NCBI GenBank assembly: GCA_020721385.1
Contig: DYMW01000024.1
Coordinates: forward strand, 10,763 to 18,726
DNA length: 7,964 bases
Direction: 5' to 3'
Source: Sulfurovum sp.
GTDB lineage: Bacteria > Campylobacterota > Campylobacteria > Campylobacterales > Sulfurovaceae
The position numbers were made by a program, and so were the translations under genes. This document shows, piece after piece, positions 4,825 through 7,964 of the stretch. The notes beneath the pieces were generated by a model. The model was given only the letters and a program-made list of their open reading frames with translations. It ran no database searches and had not been told where the DNA came from. Within the stretch, counting starts at the first letter, position 1. Each line of letters opens with the position of its first letter.

Positions 4825-7575
4825 ATGGACTTTAAAGAGACGCTATTACTTCCAAAAACCGATTTCCCAATGCGAGGAAATCTCCCAAATACAGAGCCAA
4901 AACGATACCAAAAATGGTACGATGAGAAGATGTATGACCAGATGAAAACAAAAAGAGAGGGTGCTGAACTTTTTACACTTCATGATGGTCCTCCGTATGC
5001 TAATGGAGATATTCACATTGGTCATGCTTTGAATAAAACACTTAAAGATATTATTTTAAAATACAACTATTTTCAAGGTAAATCGGTACGAATGACGCCA
5101 GGTTGGGATTGTCATGGTTTGCCAATTGAACAAAAAGTTGAAGAGAAAATCGGTAAAACTAAAAAAGAGGCAATGTCAACAGCAAAGTTTAGAGAACTTT
5201 GTCGTAATCATGCTGAAAAATTTGTCGATATTCAAAGAGAGAGCTTTAAGCAGTTAGGAATTATGGCAGATTGGGATAATCCTTATGTGACCATGGATTT
5301 TAAATTTGAAGCCAATATTTATAGAACTTTATGTGAAGTGGCTAAAAAAGGGCTTTTGGTAGAGCGTCATAAACCTATTTTTTGGTCATGGGCTGCACGA
5401 ACAGCATTGGCTGATGCAGAGGTAGAGTATGAGGATAAAGAAGATTACTCTATCTATGTAAACTTTGAGCTTTCCGATTTAGCCAAAGCAAAGCTTGATC
5501 TTTATGACAATGCAGGTGTGGTTATATGGACAACAACACCGTGGACACTTCCTGCCAATACAGGTATTTCACTCAATCCTGATGAGATGTATGTGTTAAG
5601 TGAAGATGGACATATTGTAGCTGAAAGTCGTTATGATACTTTGGTAGCCGAAGGTGTAATTGGTCAACATTCAGGACGAAAAATTGCCTCAACTGAGTTA
5701 AATGGACTGTTGGCGATTAACCCTGTTAATGGACGAAGTTCAAAAATTATTTTGGGTGAACACGTTAAGTTGGATGGTGGAACAGGGGCTGTTCATACTG
5801 CACCTGGTCATGGTGAAGATGATTATCGTGTTGGATTGGTAAACCACCTTGAAGTGTTGATGCCTGTTGATGAGCGGGGATGTTATGATGAAAGTGTGGT
5901 GGGTTTAAATCTTTTACCCAATGCAGAAGCGTTTGTGGGAATGCATATTTTTAAAGCCAATGAGCCAATTTTAGAGATATTGGGAAAAAATCTTCTTAAA
6001 GTAAGTAAATTTACCCACTCGTATCCACACTGTTGGAGAACCAAAACACCACTGATTTATAGAGCAACGAACCAATGGTTTATCTCTATTGACGATAAAA
6101 TTGAAGGTGAAAATCACAGCTTAAGAGAAGTTGCTCTTGATGCGATTGAAGGGGTTAAATTTTATCCTGAAAAATCAAAAAATCGTTTAAAACCAATGAT
6201 AGAAGGTCGACCTGATTGGTGTATTTCTCGTCAAAGAAGTTGGGGTGTTCCAATTGCTTTCTTTAGAATTAAAAAGAGTAAAAAAGTTGTTTTAGATGAA
6301 GATGTGTTGGCGTATGTTGCAAGTTTGTTTGATGAAAAAGGTGCTGATGCATGGTACGATATGGAGATATCCGATTTACTTCCTGTAGGTTCAAAATACA
6401 GTGCCGATGATTTGGAAAAAATAGATGATATTTTAGATGTATGGTTTGATTCGGGTTCAACATGGAATTCGGTAGTTAATAGTGGTAATTATGATGCAGG
6501 GGAATATCCGACTTCGTTGTATATTGAAGGAAGCGACCAACATCGAGGTTGGTTTCAATCTTCATTGTTGTTAAGTTCAGCCATTAATGGGGTTTCTCCT
6601 TATAAGACGCTTATTACACATGGTTTCACAGTTGATGATAAAGGTGAAAAAATGTCTAAGTCCAAAGGAAACGTGGTAGCTCCTGATAAAGTACTCAAAG
6701 AGTATGGTTCGGAAATTCTTAGATTGTGGGTTGCGTTAAGTGATTACCAATCTGATTTAAAAATCTCTGATGGTATTTTAAAACAGACCGCAGAACAGTA
6801 CCGAAAGATTAGAAATACCTTTAGATTTTTACTTGCCAACATGGATGAGTTAGAAAGTTTGGTTGAAGTAGACGCGTATGGTGAGCTTGATAGATGGATT
6901 TTAATCAAAGCCGACAAAGTATTTGCATCGGTTAAAGCCAGTTTTGATGAGTATGATTTTTTAAGAGGTTTTGCCACACTCAACCACTTTTTGATCAATG
7001 AGTTAAGTGGTATCTATCTGGACATTACTAAAGACAGACTCTATTGTGATGCAAAAAACAGTACGACACGAAGAGCCACACAATCAGCCATGGCAGTTAT
7101 CTCTAAAGCGATGTTGGGTCTTGTTGTACCAGTGCTTACCTACACAGCCGATGAAATTTTAGATTATGCACCAGCGATTTTCAAAGGTAATATGGAAAAT
7201 GTATTTGATTTGGTGTACGAAGCCGTGCCGAAAGTAGCAGAGAGTTTTGATGATAAGTTTTTATTAGAAGCCCGTATGAAATTCTCGGAATCTATTGATA
7301 AGTTGAAAAAAGAGAAACTTATTAAATCCACACTAGAAGTTGAGATTGTGGGTGATGTTTCTAAGTTTGCCATCAAAGATTCTAAAGATTTAGAAGATTG
7401 GTTTGTGGTTTCAGGAGTTAAAACATCATCCAATGGAGAAGCAGTAAGTTCGTTTACTTTAGAAGGCATGACCTTTGGTATACACAAAGCCACCCAAGCC
7501 AAATGTCCAAGATGTTGGAGATTCACCTCTGAAAATGAAGAGAGCGTTTGTACTAGATGTGCAGAGGTTATCTAA
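4825..7575 (+). CDS. ileS: Isoleucyl-tRNA synthetase
   Basis: A complete 916-residue class I aminoacyl-tRNA synthetase that charges tRNA-Ile in the cytoplasm and edits misactivated valine. In order: an N-terminal region with PMRGNLPNTEP; the ATP-binding HIGH motif (HIGH, 64-67, in PPYANGDIHIGHA); WDCHGLPIEQKV; the CP1 editing domain with WTTTPWTLPANTG from W235 and HTAPGHGEDDY from H324 (D332 at the position of the conserved editing aspartate); WCISRQRSWGVPI; the KMSKS loop at 609-613; the anticodon-binding helical domain; and a C-terminal zinc finger with C894, C897, C909 and C912. Length and the C-terminal zinc finger fit the common bacterial IleRS type rather than the mupirocin-resistant eukaryote-like type. 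ATG at 4825 has TAAGG 7 nt upstream. The stop codon directly abuts the next small ORF. Confidence 0.98.
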   Translation: MDFKETLLLPKTDFPMRGNLPNTEPKRYQKWYDEKMYDQMKTKREGAELFTLHDGPPYANGDIHIGHALNKTLKDIILKYNYFQGKSVRMTPGWDCHGLPIEQKVEEKIGKTKKEAMSTAKFRELCRNHAEKFVDIQRESFKQLGIMADWDNPYVTMDFKFEANIYRTLCEVAKKGLLVERHKPIFWSWAARTALADAEVEYEDKEDYSIYVNFELSDLAKAKLDLYDNAGVVIWTTTPWTLPANTGISLNPDEMYVLSEDGHIVAESRYDTLVAEGVIGQHSGRKIASTELNGLLAINPVNGRSSKIILGEHVKLDGGTGAVHTAPGHGEDDYRVGLVNHLEVLMPVDERGCYDESVVGLNLLPNAEAFVGMHIFKANEPILEILGKNLLKVSKFTHSYPHCWRTKTPLIYRATNQWFISIDDKIEGENHSLREVALDAIEGVKFYPEKSKNRLKPMIEGRPDWCISRQRSWGVPIAFFRIKKSKKVVLDEDVLAYVASLFDEKGADAWYDMEISDLLPVGSKYSADDLEKIDDILDVWFDSGSTWNSVVNSGNYDAGEYPTSLYIEGSDQHRGWFQSSLLLSSAINGVSPYKTLITHGFTVDDKGEKMSKSKGNVVAPDKVLKEYGSEILRLWVALSDYQSDLKISDGILKQTAEQYRKIRNTFRFLLANMDELESLVEVDAYGELDRWILIKADKVFASVKASFDEYDFLRGFATLNHFLINELSGIYLDITKDRLYCDAKNSTTRRATQSAMAVISKAMLGLVVPVLTYTADEILDYAPAIFKGNMENVFDLVYEAVPKVAESFDDKFLLEARMKFSESIDKLKKEKLIKSTLEVEIVGDVSKFAIKDSKDLEDWFVVSGVKTSSNGEAVSSFTLEGMTFGIHKATQAKCPRCWRFTSENEESVCTRCAEVI
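7563..7567 (+). promoter_or_regulatory. Ribosome binding site of the 39-residue ORF, inside the ileS end
   Basis: AGAGG lies within the last codons of ileS, 8 nt before the ATG at 7576. This is what makes the short following ORF credible as a translated gene. Confidence 0.55.
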
Positions 7576-7695
7576 ATGTTTGATTTGAGCCAACCCATCG
7601 CCAACGAAGTAGTTGTTGGCTCGATTGTTTTTATTTTTGCTGTTGTTGGCGTAGGGTTATTGGTGGTAGAGTTTTATAAGAAGAAGATACGGTAG
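7576..7695 (+). CDS. Short 39-residue single-span membrane protein coupled to ileS
   Basis: A short ORF whose ATG begins on the base after the ileS TAA. The peptide starts MFDLSQPIANEV, continues with a hydrophobic stretch of about 20 residues (12-31) rich in Val, Ile, Phe and Gly, and ends EFYKKKIR. A polar or acidic N-terminus, one transmembrane helix and a strongly basic C-terminus predict an inner-membrane protein with its C-terminus in the cytoplasm. A ribosome binding site (AGAGG, 8 nt upstream) inside ileS and the abutting start support coupled translation. A hairpin overlaps its stop codon. I do not recognise a family; the function is unknown. Chance ORFs of 39 codons are common, but the precise start, binding site and membrane-protein composition argue it is real. 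Confidence 0.7.
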   Translation: MFDLSQPIANEVVVGSIVFIFAVVGVGLLVVEFYKKKIR

Positions 7696-7720
7696 TCTCT
7701 CTAAGAGAGTTTTGTATCTT
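7684..7720 (+). terminator. Possible terminator hairpin after the ileS transcript
   Basis: Nested perfect inverted repeats: an outer 7-bp stem AAGATAC/GTATCTT (7684-7690 and 7714-7720) encloses an inner 5-bp stem CTCTC/GAGAG (7697-7701 and 7705-7709) with loop TAA. The inner stem is followed by TTTT, but no long T-run follows the outer stem. It begins in the last codons of the small ORF. It could be a weak intrinsic terminator or a 3'-end stabilising structure. Confidence 0.45.
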
Positions 7721-7768
7721 TACCTTAATTAGAATATATCAATAAAAATACAATGACCCAACTTTAGC

Positions 7769-7774
7769 TATAAT
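7769..7774 (+). promoter_or_regulatory. -10 box of the AAA-ATPase-like gene
   Basis: TTTAGCTATAAT contains a perfect TATAAT 27 nt before the ATG at 7802, with no recognisable -35. The predicted start near 7781 gives a leader of about 20 nt with AAAGG (7791-7795), 6 nt before the ATG. The promoter separates this gene from the ileS transcript. Confidence 0.6.
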
Positions 7775-7801
7775 ACCCCAAGCAAGACCAAAAGGCTAAA
7801 C

Positions 7802-7964
7802 ATGAAAAAAATAATCTATGGGAACAGTAATTTTAGAAAAATAAAAATAAATAATGATTACTTTTATATTGATAAAACGCAATATATAGAAACACTAGAG
7901 TCTCTTAGCGAAGATTTTTTAATCTTCTTACGCCCAAGACGCTTTGGAAAATCTCTCTTTTTAT
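7802..7964 (+). CDS. N-terminal part of an AAA-ATPase-like / PD-(D/E)XK nuclease-family protein (cut by window end)
   Basis: The first 54 codons of a gene running off the right edge. The peptide has YFYIDKTQYI at 20-29 and FLRPRRFGKSLFL at 42-54. These two motifs, about 20 residues apart, are the hallmark N-terminus of the family annotated as AAA-ATPase-like domain plus a C-terminal PD-(D/E)XK nuclease-like domain. RPRRFGKSL is its Walker A-like element (G49, K50, S51). Such proteins usually run to about 500-600 residues, occur in multiple copies in some genomes and have no settled function. Start chosen from AAAGG 6 nt upstream and its own TATAAT. The rest of the gene is outside the window, so intactness cannot be judged. 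Confidence 0.82.
   Translation, partial: MKKIIYGNSNFRKIKINNDYFYIDKTQYIETLESLSEDFLIFLRPRRFGKSLFL

Noticed and set aside
6269..7526. Minus-strand ORFs of 64-120 codons inside ileS
   Set aside because: All are antisense to the highly conserved ileS coding sequence, without start signals or domain similarity.

Overview
The window is AT-rich chromosomal DNA of ordinary gene density. It most likely comes from a Campylobacterota species (the former Epsilonproteobacteria; a free-living Sulfurimonas-, Sulfurovum- or Arcobacter-type organism is my best guess). The basis is the style of the IleS, MetY and CinA-like proteins, the low GC content, AAAGGA-type ribosome binding sites and promoters that mostly show a strong TATAAT without a clear -35 box. 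Genus is not resolved by eye.

Layout. Positions 1-4757 are read on the minus strand. In transcription order they are: a stand-alone CinA-C/PncC-type amidase (4757-4275); a seven-gene tRNA operon (4194-3473) with a perfect-consensus promoter; a small ThiF/MoeB-like E1 adenylyltransferase (3404-2730); a small lipoprotein with an EF-hand-like loop (2664-2329); a RidA deaminase (2304-1915); a membrane-anchored transglutaminase-like protein (1914-1309) whose ATG directly abuts the ridA stop; and O-acetylhomoserine sulfhydrylase MetY (1262-3), which has its own extended -10 promoter. Positions 4789-7964 are read on the plus strand: isoleucyl-tRNA synthetase (4825-7575), an immediately abutting 39-residue single-span membrane protein (7576-7695), a hairpin, and the first 54 codons of an AAA-ATPase-like/PD-(D/E)XK-family protein cut by the window edge.

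How the genes relate. The ileS and pncC promoters are divergent and face away from each other in a 67-bp gap, and pncC appears to be leaderless. The tRNA cluster carries a tandem duplication, (Lys-Val-Asp)(Lys-Glu-Val-Asp), with 205 bp and 82 bp stretches identical between the copies, spacers included. Translation functions (ileS, tRNAs) and amino-acid/cofactor housekeeping (metY, ridA, pncC, thiF-like) dominate. I see no convincing dedicated defence or mobile system. The least explained items are the ileS-coupled small membrane protein, the RidA-coupled transglutaminase-like protein, the EF-hand-like lipoprotein and the cysteine-poor ThiF homologue.
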